The notes beneath the pieces were generated by a model. It was not told the origin of the DNA. It saw only the letters and a program-made list of their open reading frames with translations, and ran no database searches. Positions 53,634 through 61,775 of a stretch of 64,000 nucleotides of DNA are shown in pieces. The DNA lies in assembly GCA_012959995.1 (NCBI GenBank), contig DUCC01000012.1:1-64000 (forward strand). The letters are read 5' to 3'. Made by a program: the position numbers and the translations under genes. The DNA is from Acidimicrobiia bacterium (GTDB lineage: Bacteria; Actinomycetota; Acidimicrobiia; Acidimicrobiales; MedAcidi-G1). The number at the start of each line of letters is the position of its first letter. Position 1 is the first letter of the stretch.

Positions 53634-53736
53634 TGTTCTCAATTCGAATCTTCAGGGCACTAAGGCGCAGGACGGTTATTAAGCCTTTCAGGCGTGGCCT
53701 GACTGGTTTAACGAGTGTAGTTCTTTTTTCTTAAGA

Positions 53737-53774
53737 TTTCCACTAAGCGGGATACACATCCCACTTAGTGGGAA
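53737..53774. promoter_or_regulatory. Two palindromic operator-like sites upstream of fhs
   Basis: TTTCCACTAAGCGGGAT (53737-53753) and ATCCCACTTAGTGGGAA (53758-53774) are 17-bp near-palindromes of the form TTCCCAyNNwGyGGGAA, with centres 21 bp apart, two DNA turns. They sit about 105-141 bp before fhs and directly after the mttB stop. The two are also mutually complementary, so the mttB transcript's 3' end could form a 17-bp hairpin with a 4-base loop. The same sequence recurs at 59959-60081 and 62589-62625. Confidence 0.7.
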
Positions 53775-53777
53775 TTT

Positions 53778-55316
53778 TTAAACGAAGCTGTCGGGAATCT
53801 CTTCTTTGCGCCGGGCCATGAAATCTAACAAAGACTCGTCAATGGACTCATCTAGAGCAGGAGCCTCATACTCGGCGAGCTGCTTTTTCCAAATAGCGTT
53901 GGCCCGTTGAGCGGCATCCAAACTGCCGTCTTCTTCCCATTTCTCATAGCTGTCGTTGTTGGCAATCTCCGAGCGAGCAAAGGCTGTTTCAAAGTTGGCG
54001 TAGGTGTGAGCGGCCCCCAAGAAGTGTTGCCCCGGGCCTACCTCGCGGATTGCATCCATGGCTTGGCCGTTTTCGCTGAGGTCAACACCGGCCACCAACT
54101 TGGACATCAACCCGCATTGGTCGGCATCAATGATGAACTTTTCGTAACCCATGCTGAGCCCGCCTTCGAGCCAGCCCGCAGAATGCAACATAAAGTTTAC
54201 TCCACCCAATAAGGATGGCAAGAGGGTGGCCATGCTTTCGGCCGCTGCTTGCGCATCAGCAATTTTGGATCCACACAGGCTGCCCCCGGAACGAAATGGC
54301 ACACCCAAACGTCGAGCTAAAGCGCCGATGGTAAAAAGCACTAAGGCTGGTTCGGGAGTGCCAAAGGTGGGGGCGCCGGTTTGCATAGACATGGAGGAGG
54401 CAAACGAGCCAAAGACCACCGGTGCCCCGGGGTTAACTAATTGTACGAAGGTCATGCCAGCTAAGGCCTCGGCCAGGGTCTGTGCGGCGACTCCGGCCAC
54501 CGTTACTGGGGCCATGGCGCCGGCTAAAATAAAGGGGCTGATGACGGTGGCCTGCATGCTTTTGGCGTAGGCCTCGGCCGCTCCCAACATGGTGGCATCC
54601 CATGATAAAGGCGATGAAGCATTGATGAGGCTGGTCATCACCGTGTTTTGGCTTACAAACTCATCACCAAAAACGAACTTGGCCATGTCAATAGAATCTT
54701 GCGCTCGTTCGGCCGCAGTAACCGAACCCATGAAGGGTTTATCGCCGTAACGCAAATGGGCGTAAACCATGTCGAGGTGGCGGTGAGAAACGGGGATATC
54801 TACCGGCTCGCAAACCGTTCCTCCGGTGGAGTGCATGTGAGGGCTGAGGTAAGCCAACTTGACGAAGTTTCGAAAATCTTCGATGGTGGCGTAGCGGCGG
54901 CCTTGGTCGAGGTCGCGTACAAAGGGCGGCCCATAAGCAGGGACAAATACTGTGGCGTCGCCACCGATTTGCACGCTTCGCGCTGGGTTGCGAGCATGAT
55001 GGGTGTACATGCTTGGTGCGTTAGCGGTAATGATTTCTCGACACATGCCCCGGGGAAAGCGCACCCTTTCGCCATCTACTGAGGCCCCAGCATTTTTTAA
55101 TAAAGTAAGAGCCGAAGGGTAGTCACGAAAGTCAATACCAATTTCTTCCAAAATGGTGTCGGCGTTTTTTTCAATTTGAATCAGGCCTTCTTCAGGAACT
55201 AACTCCACCGGGGCAATAGAGCGAGTGAGGTAGGGCTTGACCTCTGCGGTGTTTTCGCGGCGAGCAGCCTGGCGAGCCGAGCGGCCGCCAGATCGACGAC
55301 GGGGAGTTTCACTCAT
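53778..55316 (-). CDS. mttB: MttB-family corrinoid methyltransferase (non-pyrrolysine)
   Basis: A 512-residue TMA methyltransferase superfamily protein encoded in one uninterrupted frame without an internal TAG. The region around GGSLCGSKIADAQAAAES (residues 344-361) aligns with the pyrrolysine neighbourhood of MttB but has ordinary residues. Such non-Pyl relatives (MtgB, MtpB, MtcB, MtyB) demethylate quaternary amines such as glycine betaine, proline betaine or carnitine onto a corrinoid protein. The N-terminus, RRRSGGRSARQAARRE, is basic. Substrate not determined. ATG at 55316 has AAGGAAGACCCC before it. It closes the operon that starts at 59909. Confidence 0.9.
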   Translation of the reverse strand: MSETPRRRSGGRSARQAARRENTAEVKPYLTRSIAPVELVPEEGLIQIEKNADTILEEIGIDFRDYPSALTLLKNAGASVDGERVRFPRGMCREIITANAPSMYTHHARNPARSVQIGGDATVFVPAYGPPFVRDLDQGRRYATIEDFRNFVKLAYLSPHMHSTGGTVCEPVDIPVSHRHLDMVYAHLRYGDKPFMGSVTAAERAQDSIDMAKFVFGDEFVSQNTVMTSLINASSPLSWDATMLGAAEAYAKSMQATVISPFILAGAMAPVTVAGVAAQTLAEALAGMTFVQLVNPGAPVVFGSFASSMSMQTGAPTFGTPEPALVLFTIGALARRLGVPFRSGGSLCGSKIADAQAAAESMATLLPSLLGGVNFMLHSAGWLEGGLSMGYEKFIIDADQCGLMSKLVAGVDLSENGQAMDAIREVGPGQHFLGAAHTYANFETAFARSEIANNDSYEKWEEDGSLDAAQRANAIWKKQLAEYEAPALDESIDESLLDFMARRKEEIPDSFV

Positions 55317-55329
55317 AGGGGTCTTCCTT

Positions 55330-57324
55330 TCAACGGGTGTGCCGGCGACGGCGCCTTGGGCCGGTCTCGGTAATGGTTCGTTCGGGCAAGGTCATGCGCG
55401 TAGACAGGCCGGGGTAAAGGGCGGTGCGGTGAGGAATAGCCATGGCGTCAATGAAATGCGCTTGAAAAGCTGGTTCGGTGGCTGTTTCGATTTTTTCTAT
55501 TTCGGTGACTATGCGTTGAATGTCTTGTCGGGCGGCTCCGGAGAGCAAGGCGATGACTGCACCGGCCCCGGCGGCGTTACCCACCGAACGCACTTGGTCG
55601 GGGAGACAATCAGGGATAAGCCCCAAAACTGTAGCCCGCAAGGTGTCTATATGGCTTCCAAAAGCACCAGCTAACTCAATGTGATCAAGGTGATCTACTT
55701 CGAGATGGTCCATGAGCAACCGGATCCCGGCATAAAGAGCGGACTTGGCCAGTTGGATAGCTCGAATATCGTTTTGGGTAACAACTAAAGGAGGGCTGCC
55801 GTCTTGTGGATCATGTAAGACGTAGCGCATGGTGCGACCGTCGGGTTCGATGCGAAAACTCGGGCGAGTGCCTGCTCCGCCGATCACCCCATCGGCGTCC
55901 ATGAGCCCGGCCAAAAAAAGCTCGGCTACTACTTCAATAATTCCCGAGCCGCAGATGCCGGTTACTCCTGTTGGTGCTACGGCTTCAACAAACCCTGGTT
56001 CGTCCGACCACGGGTCAACCCCCAGTACCCGAATACGAGGTTCACCGGTTTCGGGGTCGATGCGTACCCGTTCAATGGCCCCGGGGGTGGCTCGTTGTCC
56101 TGCGGTAATTTGTGCCCCTTCAAATGCCGGGCCAGTTGGGCTGGAGGCGGCCAACAGGCGGCCTTTGCCGGCCAGTAAAATCTCTGCGTTGGTGCCCACA
56201 TCAACCACCAAGGTGACCTGATCTTTGGGATTGTCTTGTGGCCGGGTGGCCAAGATGACCGCCGCTGTGTCGGCCCCGACGTGACCGGCGATACAAGGCA
56301 ACACATGGATGCGTCCCGCAGGGTGAATGTCAAGATCAAGGTCTTGCGGGGTGCGGTCAACTGCTTTTTCGATACCCAAAATAAACGGTGCTTGGCCAAG
56401 GGGTATCGGGTCAATGCCGAGAAATAAGTGGTGCATAACCGGGTTGCCGACCAGAACCATTTCTAAGACATGGTGAGGCGACACATCAATTTGTTGGCAA
56501 AGCTCACCAATGAGGTCGTTAAGAGATTGACGTACGGCGGTGGTCATTTCGGTGTCTCCGCCGGGGTTCATCATGACGTAAGAGACTCGACTCATGAGGT
56601 CTTCGCCAAAACGAATTTGTGGGTTCATGGTGCCTGCGGTGGCCAGCACATCACCAGTGGCCAGATCGCATAAGTGGGCGGCGATGGTGGTCGAGCCAAC
56701 GTCTATCGCTATGCCAAGTGCTTGGTCTTTTAGCCCCGGCCAATGGGCTACTACTTGGTGGTCGTCTCGAATGGCCACCGTGCAAAGTCCAGAAGAAATT
56801 GGTTCTTGCGAAACAAGAGGACTAATGGTCAGGGTGGTGAGTCCCCATTGCTCTTCAAGTGCCTCAAGGATGAGTTCTTGTGGGTTGTCGTTGTTGGTGG
56901 CCTTTATCTCAATTAGGCGAAGTACCAGAACTGGGTCAAGTTCGAGACGGCCAAGGTCTATTTCTTTCCGGATGACCTGCTGGTGGACTTGGCTCTCGGT
57001 GGGCACATCAATAACAAGGTCGCCGCAAACGGTGGCGGCGCAAGCCAAATTGTTTTGGGTCAGGAGGGGACGGCGGCCCTGATAGTTGGTTTCCATGATG
57101 GAAGAAACCGAAAGGTGTTGTCGTTGAGCGGTGATGCCATGTTTAGAAAATTCGCCAAACATCGGTTCCACTTGGCAGCGTCCACAGATGCCACGACCTC
57201 CACAGACAGAGTCGAGGTCTACGCCGAGTTGTCGAGCTGCATCGAGCACCGTGGTGCCGGCAGTTATTTGGCCGCGTCGTCCTGAGGGGGTAAAAACAAC
57301 GAGGTGGTCGTCGACGGCGGTCAT
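55330..57324 (-). CDS. RACo-like reductive activator of corrinoid protein
   Basis: A 664-residue protein with an N-terminal [2Fe-2S] ferredoxin domain (Cys41, Cys47 and Cys50 in CGGRGICGRC; the fourth is probably Cys95 in LACAA) and a C-terminal ASKHA actin-like ATPase region (IDVGSTTIAAHLCDL, VVDVGTNAEILLAG, ELAGAFGSHIDT). This matches RACo-type activators that reduce inactive cob(II)alamin to cob(I)alamin with ATP. It is the partner of the corrinoid protein at 59208. I chose the ATG at 57324, one base after the methyltransferase stop; the frame extends upstream inside that gene. In air-exposed cells, reactivation would be needed often. Confidence 0.88.
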   Translation of the reverse strand: MTAVDDHLVVFTPSGRRGQITAGTTVLDAARQLGVDLDSVCGGRGICGRCQVEPMFGEFSKHGITAQRQHLSVSSIMETNYQGRRPLLTQNNLACAATVCGDLVIDVPTESQVHQQVIRKEIDLGRLELDPVLVLRLIEIKATNNDNPQELILEALEEQWGLTTLTISPLVSQEPISSGLCTVAIRDDHQVVAHWPGLKDQALGIAIDVGSTTIAAHLCDLATGDVLATAGTMNPQIRFGEDLMSRVSYVMMNPGGDTEMTTAVRQSLNDLIGELCQQIDVSPHHVLEMVLVGNPVMHHLFLGIDPIPLGQAPFILGIEKAVDRTPQDLDLDIHPAGRIHVLPCIAGHVGADTAAVILATRPQDNPKDQVTLVVDVGTNAEILLAGKGRLLAASSPTGPAFEGAQITAGQRATPGAIERVRIDPETGEPRIRVLGVDPWSDEPGFVEAVAPTGVTGICGSGIIEVVAELFLAGLMDADGVIGGAGTRPSFRIEPDGRTMRYVLHDPQDGSPPLVVTQNDIRAIQLAKSALYAGIRLLMDHLEVDHLDHIELAGAFGSHIDTLRATVLGLIPDCLPDQVRSVGNAAGAGAVIALLSGAARQDIQRIVTEIEKIETATEPAFQAHFIDAMAIPHRTALYPGLSTRMTLPERTITETGPRRRRRHTR

Positions 57325-57325
57325 G

Positions 57326-58216
57326 TCAAGATGAGCGGCGACGCCCTCCACGGCGTTCGCGGGTAGGGGCGTTGGGATCGCGGTTGGCGCGTATCCAGGC
57401 GGCACAGTCGGAGTCGGTTCCGGCCAGAACGTCGGCGGCCATTACTGCTGATTTAACTTCGGCGTGCATGGGGTTCATGATGGCCGAGGTCATGCCGTGA
57501 CTCATGGCCATGGCCAAAAAGGTGCCGGTTATTATGTGCCGGTTGGGTAGCCCAAAACTGACGTTGGAGGCTCCGCAGGTGGTATTGACCTTGAGCTCTT
57601 CACGAAGGCGCCGCACCAAAGCAAAAACTTGCTGGCCGGCCGTGCCCATGGCGCCGATTGGCATTACCAGAGGGTCAACGACCACATCACAGGCGGGGAT
57701 TCCATGGTCGGCGGCCCGTTCAACAATGCGCTTGGCTACGGCAAAACGTACGTTGGGGTCTTCGGAGATTCCAGTGTCGTCGTTGGATATTGCGACTACT
57801 GCTGCGCCGTGGCGGGCCACCAAAGGCAACACGCGCTCCATGACTTCTTCTTCGCCGGTCACTGAGTTGACCAAGGCTTTTCCTTGGTAGACCCCGAGGC
57901 CTGCTTCGAGGGCCTCAATGATTGAGGAATCAATAGAGATAGGGAGGTCGGTCACCGATTGTACGAGTTGAATAGCTTGGGCTAACAGAGCGGGCTCGTC
58001 GGCGAGGGGAATGCCGGCGTTGACATCGAGCATGTGGGCGCCGGCTTCGGTTTGGGCTATAGCGTCAGCGGCCACTCGGCTGAAGTCACCGTTTTTCATT
58101 TCTTCGGCCAACAGTTTGCGCCCGGTGGGGTTAATGCGTTCGCCAATCATGACGAATGGCCGACCGAAGCCGATAGCGACCTCTTTGCTGGCTGAACTAA
58201 GAATGGTGTCGGTCAT
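57326..58216 (-). CDS. Methyltetrahydrofolate:corrinoid methyltransferase (pterin-binding)
   Basis: A 296-residue pterin-binding TIM barrel of the dihydropteroate synthase superfamily. FVMIGERINPTGRKLLAEEM, DVNAGIPLADEP, ISIDSSIIEALEAG, NSVTGEEE and GASNVSFGLPNR are typical of MeTr/AcsE/MtgA. It would move the methyl group from the corrinoid protein to THF. The MTHF enters the MetF step. RBS AGGAG precedes ATG 58216. The basic C-terminal tail RERRGGRRRSS is unusual for the family. Confidence 0.9.
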   Translation of the reverse strand: MTDTILSSASKEVAIGFGRPFVMIGERINPTGRKLLAEEMKNGDFSRVAADAIAQTEAGAHMLDVNAGIPLADEPALLAQAIQLVQSVTDLPISIDSSIIEALEAGLGVYQGKALVNSVTGEEEVMERVLPLVARHGAAVVAISNDDTGISEDPNVRFAVAKRIVERAADHGIPACDVVVDPLVMPIGAMGTAGQQVFALVRRLREELKVNTTCGASNVSFGLPNRHIITGTFLAMAMSHGMTSAIMNPMHAEVKSAVMAADVLAGTDSDCAAWIRANRDPNAPTRERRGGRRRSS

Positions 58217-58228
58217 GAGGTTCTCCTC

Positions 58229-58546
58229 TTAAGAGTTTTGATCTTCTGTTGGTTCAAGGCCGCCGGAGCGTACAAGTTTTTTGATTCGTTCGGCCGGGTA
58301 ATCGATGTCAACACGAATCAGGGCGTCAGCGACTTCTTGAGCCAAGTCAGCACTACAAGGCTGACTTTCTCGGCGCCATTGGGTGACGTAATCGTCGATC
58401 CCAGTAAGGCCCGCCACCATGGCCGCTTGGTCAATGGCTAACTGAAAACGTGCGTCAAGGAGCCCTTTTTCTCGGGTGCGGCCTTTTTGTGCGGTTATCT
58501 GCGCTGGGATATCGCGCCAAAAGATAGTTACCAATGCGGTGGCCAT
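58229..58546 (-). CDS. Virulence-factor-domain protein, corrinoid operon companion
   Basis: A 105-residue protein with the pattern of the small so-called virulence factor family: VTIFWRDIPAQI, QKGRTREKG, RFQLAIDQAAMVAGL and YVTQWRRESQP. The name is historical, and the biochemical role is unknown to me. In several bacteria such genes lie beside corrinoid methyltransferase genes, which suggests a part in that system. No membrane segment or signal peptide. Starts 12 bp upstream of the DUF-like gene's operon partner order; only 4 bp separate it from the DUF1638-like gene. Confidence 0.7.
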   Translation of the reverse strand: MATALVTIFWRDIPAQITAQKGRTREKGLLDARFQLAIDQAAMVAGLTGIDDYVTQWRRESQPCSADLAQEVADALIRVDIDYPAERIKKLVRSGGLEPTEDQNS

Positions 58547-58550
58547 GGTG

Positions 58551-59198
58551 TTAATACGCTCCTATGGGTTGCCGGTTGGGGGAACTCAGTTCAACCACGC
58601 TGGTGGCAAGTTCTCCGTAGCCGGTGGGGCAAAGTTCAAAACGTAAGCCAAGCCGTTGGGCGGCGGTTTCGGCTTGAGCCACCAAGTCTGGGTTATCAGT
58701 TTGTGCGAGGTAAACCAAACGAGTGTAGTTGCCAAAGTAATCGCTGAGCAACTCGGGGTGGGTGTCTAGCCAGAGGGCTTTGATGACCAGGCGGTCAAAG
58801 TGTTTGACTAAAAAATCGGTGAGGTAAAAGGTGCCTGGTTCGGCGTCGTGGAGTCGGGCGAAGGTTTGTTGGCCGGCAAAAAATTCGTAGCAGTGGGCAC
58901 CAGGGAGGCGTTCTACGCCGAGTTCTTCGCAGACTGCGTCGAGGCGGCCGCCGGTGCCGCAATCGGCATAACCCACGTAGATGGTGTCGTAAAGTCCGGC
59001 GGCGGCACGTACTCGCTGGGCCACGGCGTCAGGAATTTTGTCTGGAGTGTTGTGATAAGAGGCGGGCAAGCACGCTATTTCTACCCCCGGCAGGTTGTTG
59101 ACCTCTATCACCTGCAAGAGTTCACGCGATAAGGCCCCACAAGCCACAATGAGCGTGCGTTCGCCGGTCATGTGCCCGGCTGGGCTTTCGGAGGTCAT
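58551..59198 (-). CDS. DUF1638-like protein
   Basis: A 215-residue soluble protein. TLIVACGALSRELLQVIEVN, YHNTPDKIPDAVAQRVRAAA and YVGYADCGTGGRLDAVCEEL match the DUF1638 family as I remember it, including the conserved Cys of ADCGTGG. The family is associated with corrinoid methyltransferase clusters in archaea and bacteria and is of unknown function. The fairly conserved Cys/Gly/His (GAHCYEFFAG) residues suggest ligand or metal binding. It is between the corrinoid protein and the virulence-factor-like gene. Confidence 0.75.
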   Translation of the reverse strand: MTSESPAGHMTGERTLIVACGALSRELLQVIEVNNLPGVEIACLPASYHNTPDKIPDAVAQRVRAAAGLYDTIYVGYADCGTGGRLDAVCEELGVERLPGAHCYEFFAGQQTFARLHDAEPGTFYLTDFLVKHFDRLVIKALWLDTHPELLSDYFGNYTRLVYLAQTDNPDLVAQAETAAQRLGLRFELCPTGYGELATSVVELSSPNRQPIGAY

Positions 59199-59207
59199 GG
59201 CTTAGGG

Positions 59208-59909
59208 TTAAGCAGCGGCGCGGCGCTCGGCGATAAGGCGCTGAGCGGTTTCGGCGGCCACGGCAGCATCTCGGCAGTAAGCATCGGCTCCGATGGCTTC
59301 GCCAAATTCTTCGTTGAGGGGGGCTCCGCCTACGATGACTATGTATTCCTCGCGAAGGCTTTTCTCTTTGAGGACGTCGATAACGACCTTCATGTAGGGC
59401 ATGGTGGTGGTCAACAAAGCGGACATGCCAAGGAAATCTGGCTTGTGTTCATCTAGAGCGCCGAGGAATTCTTCAACATCGGTGTTGATGCCCAGGTCGA
59501 TAACTTCGAAGCCGGCACCTTCGAGCATCATGCCCACCAAGTTTTTCCCAATATCGTGGATGTCTCCCTTGACGGTACCGATAACGATTTTGCCAATCGG
59601 TTCTACGCCGGTTTCGGCCAGCAGGGGGCGCAAGATGGCCATGCCGGCTTTCATGGCGTTGGCCGAGAGAAGTACCTCGGGGACAAAGAGGATGCCGTCG
59701 CGGAAGTCGATGCCGACGATGCGCATTCCTTCTACTAGGGCGTCGTTGAGTACCCGTCCGGGTTCCCAGCCGCGGGCTAATAAAATGTTGGTGCCTTCGG
59801 CAATTTCGTCGGCCAGTCCGTCGTAAAGGTCGTCATGCATTTGGGCGGCGAGGTCCTCGTCGGACAGGTCGGCTAAGATGATTTCTTCTTCGGGTTGTTC
59901 TTCTACCAT
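59208..59909 (-). CDS. Corrinoid (B12-binding) protein of the methyltransferase system
   Basis: A 233-residue MtgC/MttC-type protein. After an acidic N-terminal extension (EEQPEEEIILADLSDEDL) comes the helical cap (residues of about 25-100) and the B12 domain with GDIHDIGKN at 115-123, where His118 is the lower cobalt ligand, then VIDLGINTDVEEFL. It accepts methyl from MttB-like protein and hands it to the pterin methyltransferase. ATG at 59909 has GGAGGAACC. First gene of the leftward operon; its promoter region holds several palindromes at 59959-60081. Confidence 0.94.
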   Translation of the reverse strand: MVEEQPEEEIILADLSDEDLAAQMHDDLYDGLADEIAEGTNILLARGWEPGRVLNDALVEGMRIVGIDFRDGILFVPEVLLSANAMKAGMAILRPLLAETGVEPIGKIVIGTVKGDIHDIGKNLVGMMLEGAGFEVIDLGINTDVEEFLGALDEHKPDFLGMSALLTTTMPYMKVVIDVLKEKSLREEYIVIVGGAPLNEEFGEAIGADAYCRDAAVAAETAQRLIAERRAAA

Positions 59910-59958
59910 GGTTCCTCCGTAGATAAGGGACGTGCCCTATTGGCCGCTTTATGAGACG

Positions 59959-60081
59959 AACCCACAAAGTGGTGAATTTTGCAATGTTCCCATAATGCGG
60001 GAAATACCTATATGGTGGGAACTCTACTCATCTTTTCACTAAGCGTCCACCATCATCTCCATACTTCCCGGATGGTGGCAA
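59959..60081. promoter_or_regulatory. Array of five operator-like palindromes in the divergent corrinoid/IclR promoter
   Basis: The 202-bp gap between the corrinoid protein gene (left) and the IclR gene (right) holds several variants of the 17-bp site: AACCCACAAAGTGGTGA (59959-59975), TTCCCATAATGCGGGAA (59987-60003, perfect arms), TACCTATATGGTGGGAA (60005-60021, right arm only), TTTTCACTAAGCGTCCA (60033-60049, degenerate) and TTCCCGGATGGTGGCAA (60065-60081). Several copies between a regulator and its divergent target operon is the classic autoregulated arrangement. Confidence 0.7.
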
Positions 60082-60111
60082 GCAGCCAAAAGTTACCCAA
60101 AGAGGCAAAAT

Positions 60112-60864
60112 ATGAAAACTGTACAAAGCATTGATCGGGCGTTCTCCCTTCTTGAAGAAATCACGCGAAAACCAGCCGGCATAAGTGACCTGGCCCGCAG
60201 CGTAGATCTGCCCACCAGCACGGTGGCTCGGTTGCTTTACACCTTGGAAGACTTAGGGGCAATCGTGCGCACAGCCGACGACACCACTTACCAAATCGGC
60301 CCGGCTTTATTGACCATGGCCACCACCGTGGACCCCACACAAAGCCTCTTGGCCGTTGCTCAACCGCATTTGCTTGACCTCGTAGAGGCTCTGGGCGAAA
60401 CGGTTGGCTTGTCTATACCCGCCGGTTATGACGTGCATTATATCGGTGAGGCAGATTCTCCCCATCCGGTTCAGATAAGAGATTGGACCGGGGTGAGTTT
60501 ACCCATGCATGTGGTGCCTGCCGGCTTGGTCATTTTGTCTCAATGGCCAAACGATGCAGTAGACAGATTTCTGGATCGGCCGCTTGATCGCTTTACCTCA
60601 AAAACGGTGATCGACCCTGAGCAGATTCGTCCACGCCTGGAGGTTGCTCGCCGTCAGGGCTACCTATGGGCCCACGAAGAATTCTCTGAAGGCATTAACT
60701 CGGTGGCTGCCCCGCTCTACAACAACACTGGCGTGGTGATGGGTGCGTTGCATAGTCACGGGCCGGCCTATCGTTTTCCCGACGAAACCATGGAAGAAAT
60801 CATTGGCCAGCGGTTAGCTCAAGTAGCAGCCATTATCTCTGAAGCCTTGGGATACCACCCTTAA
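60112..60864 (+). CDS. IclR-family transcriptional regulator
   Basis: A 250-residue IclR protein: N-terminal winged helix (VQSIDRAFSLLEEITRKPAG, then LARSVDLPTSTVARLLYTL) and a C-terminal GAF-like effector domain (SVAAPLYNNTGVVMGALHS). It faces the corrinoid operon across a gap with multiple palindromes, and one similar site pair lies before fhs and another before the flavoprotein at 62753. It is thus the best candidate for the regulator of the whole block, responding to the methylated amine or an intermediate. ATG at 60112 has GAGG upstream. Confidence 0.93.
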   Translation: MKTVQSIDRAFSLLEEITRKPAGISDLARSVDLPTSTVARLLYTLEDLGAIVRTADDTTYQIGPALLTMATTVDPTQSLLAVAQPHLLDLVEALGETVGLSIPAGYDVHYIGEADSPHPVQIRDWTGVSLPMHVVPAGLVILSQWPNDAVDRFLDRPLDRFTSKTVIDPEQIRPRLEVARRQGYLWAHEEFSEGINSVAAPLYNNTGVVMGALHSHGPAYRFPDETMEEIIGQRLAQVAAIISEALGYHP

Positions 60865-60889
60865 AAAACATGAAAAGGCCGGGTTAAAC

Positions 60890-61717
60890 ATGTCGGCGAT
60901 TTATGGAGTAGCAGCAGCACTAGGGGTCGGGGTGGGCGATCATTTCACCCGCAACTCCTCAGACCGTGCCACCATCAGTCAGTCGTTAGGGGCGTTCCTT
61001 TTTGGCGGTTTTTTTCTTGCTCTCACCGCAGCAGCGGTAGCGGGTAGCGAGTGGCGAACCGTTGACTTGTTGATCGGAGCGGCCAGCGGGTTTATCGGAG
61101 TGGCTGCGTTGGGCGCGCTTTACTTGGGTTACCAGTCGGCCAACGTGGCAGTCGTGGGCCCTCCGGCTGCTGTTCTCTCAGTGGCCTTACCTACGGTGTT
61201 TTCTTTACTTTGGGGAAACGCTCCGTCATCAGCAGTATTAGGTGGCATTGCTTTGGGAGTGCTTTCTGTACTGCTCATTACCTTTGATCCGAATTTTACG
61301 GGCGACTTAAAAAAGGGCGTGCTTTTTAGTGCTCTCTCCGGAGTCAGTTACGCCGCTCTTTTCGTGGTGCTTGACCTGGCCTCTCCAGAGAGCGGGCATT
61401 GGCCGATGGTTTCGCAAAGGTTGGTGGGTTTTGGAGTTTTTGCTTTTTTGAGCAAACGGGCCACGGTTTCGATATTTCCAGATCGACGAGCGATTGGGCT
61501 AGCCAGCCTGGGCGCTTTTTGGGGCGGGCTAGGCGCATTGTCTTTTCTTTACGGCTTGCAACATGGCGACCTCGCCCCAGTTGCTGCCGCCGGTACGCAG
61601 TACGCCGCCGTCACCGTGGCCTGTGGTTGGCTTTTTCGGGGAGAAACTCTACGCCTCTGGCAATGGCTAGGGCTGTTGGGCACTATGGGTTCGCTGACCC
61701 TCATTGTCTTTGGCTAA
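60890..61717 (+). CDS. DMT-superfamily (EamA-like) transporter
   Basis: A 275-residue membrane protein with about ten helices and the two-repeat EamA arrangement (AALYLGYQSANVAVVGPPAA in the first, ALSFLYGLQHGDLAPVAAAG in the second). These carriers move small metabolites or are exporters; the substrate is not evident. It follows the IclR gene by 25 bp. Uptake or efflux of the methylated amine substrate or product is a reasonable guess. Confidence 0.85.
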   Translation: MSAIYGVAAALGVGVGDHFTRNSSDRATISQSLGAFLFGGFFLALTAAAVAGSEWRTVDLLIGAASGFIGVAALGALYLGYQSANVAVVGPPAAVLSVALPTVFSLLWGNAPSSAVLGGIALGVLSVLLITFDPNFTGDLKKGVLFSALSGVSYAALFVVLDLASPESGHWPMVSQRLVGFGVFAFLSKRATVSIFPDRRAIGLASLGAFWGGLGALSFLYGLQHGDLAPVAAAGTQYAAVTVACGWLFRGETLRLWQWLGLLGTMGSLTLIVFG

Positions 61718-61775
61718 GGACGCCATCTTTTTAGGATCAACGGTCTTGGATCCAAGCAGGGAATAGGATTCATCT

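Noticed and set aside
53778-55316. Pyrrolysine-containing MttB
   Set aside because: No in-frame TAG occurs in the gene, and no pyl genes are visible.
53643-60111. Cobalamin riboswitch near the corrinoid genes
   Set aside because: I looked for a B12-box-like element in both gaps and saw none; the gaps are filled by the palindromes.
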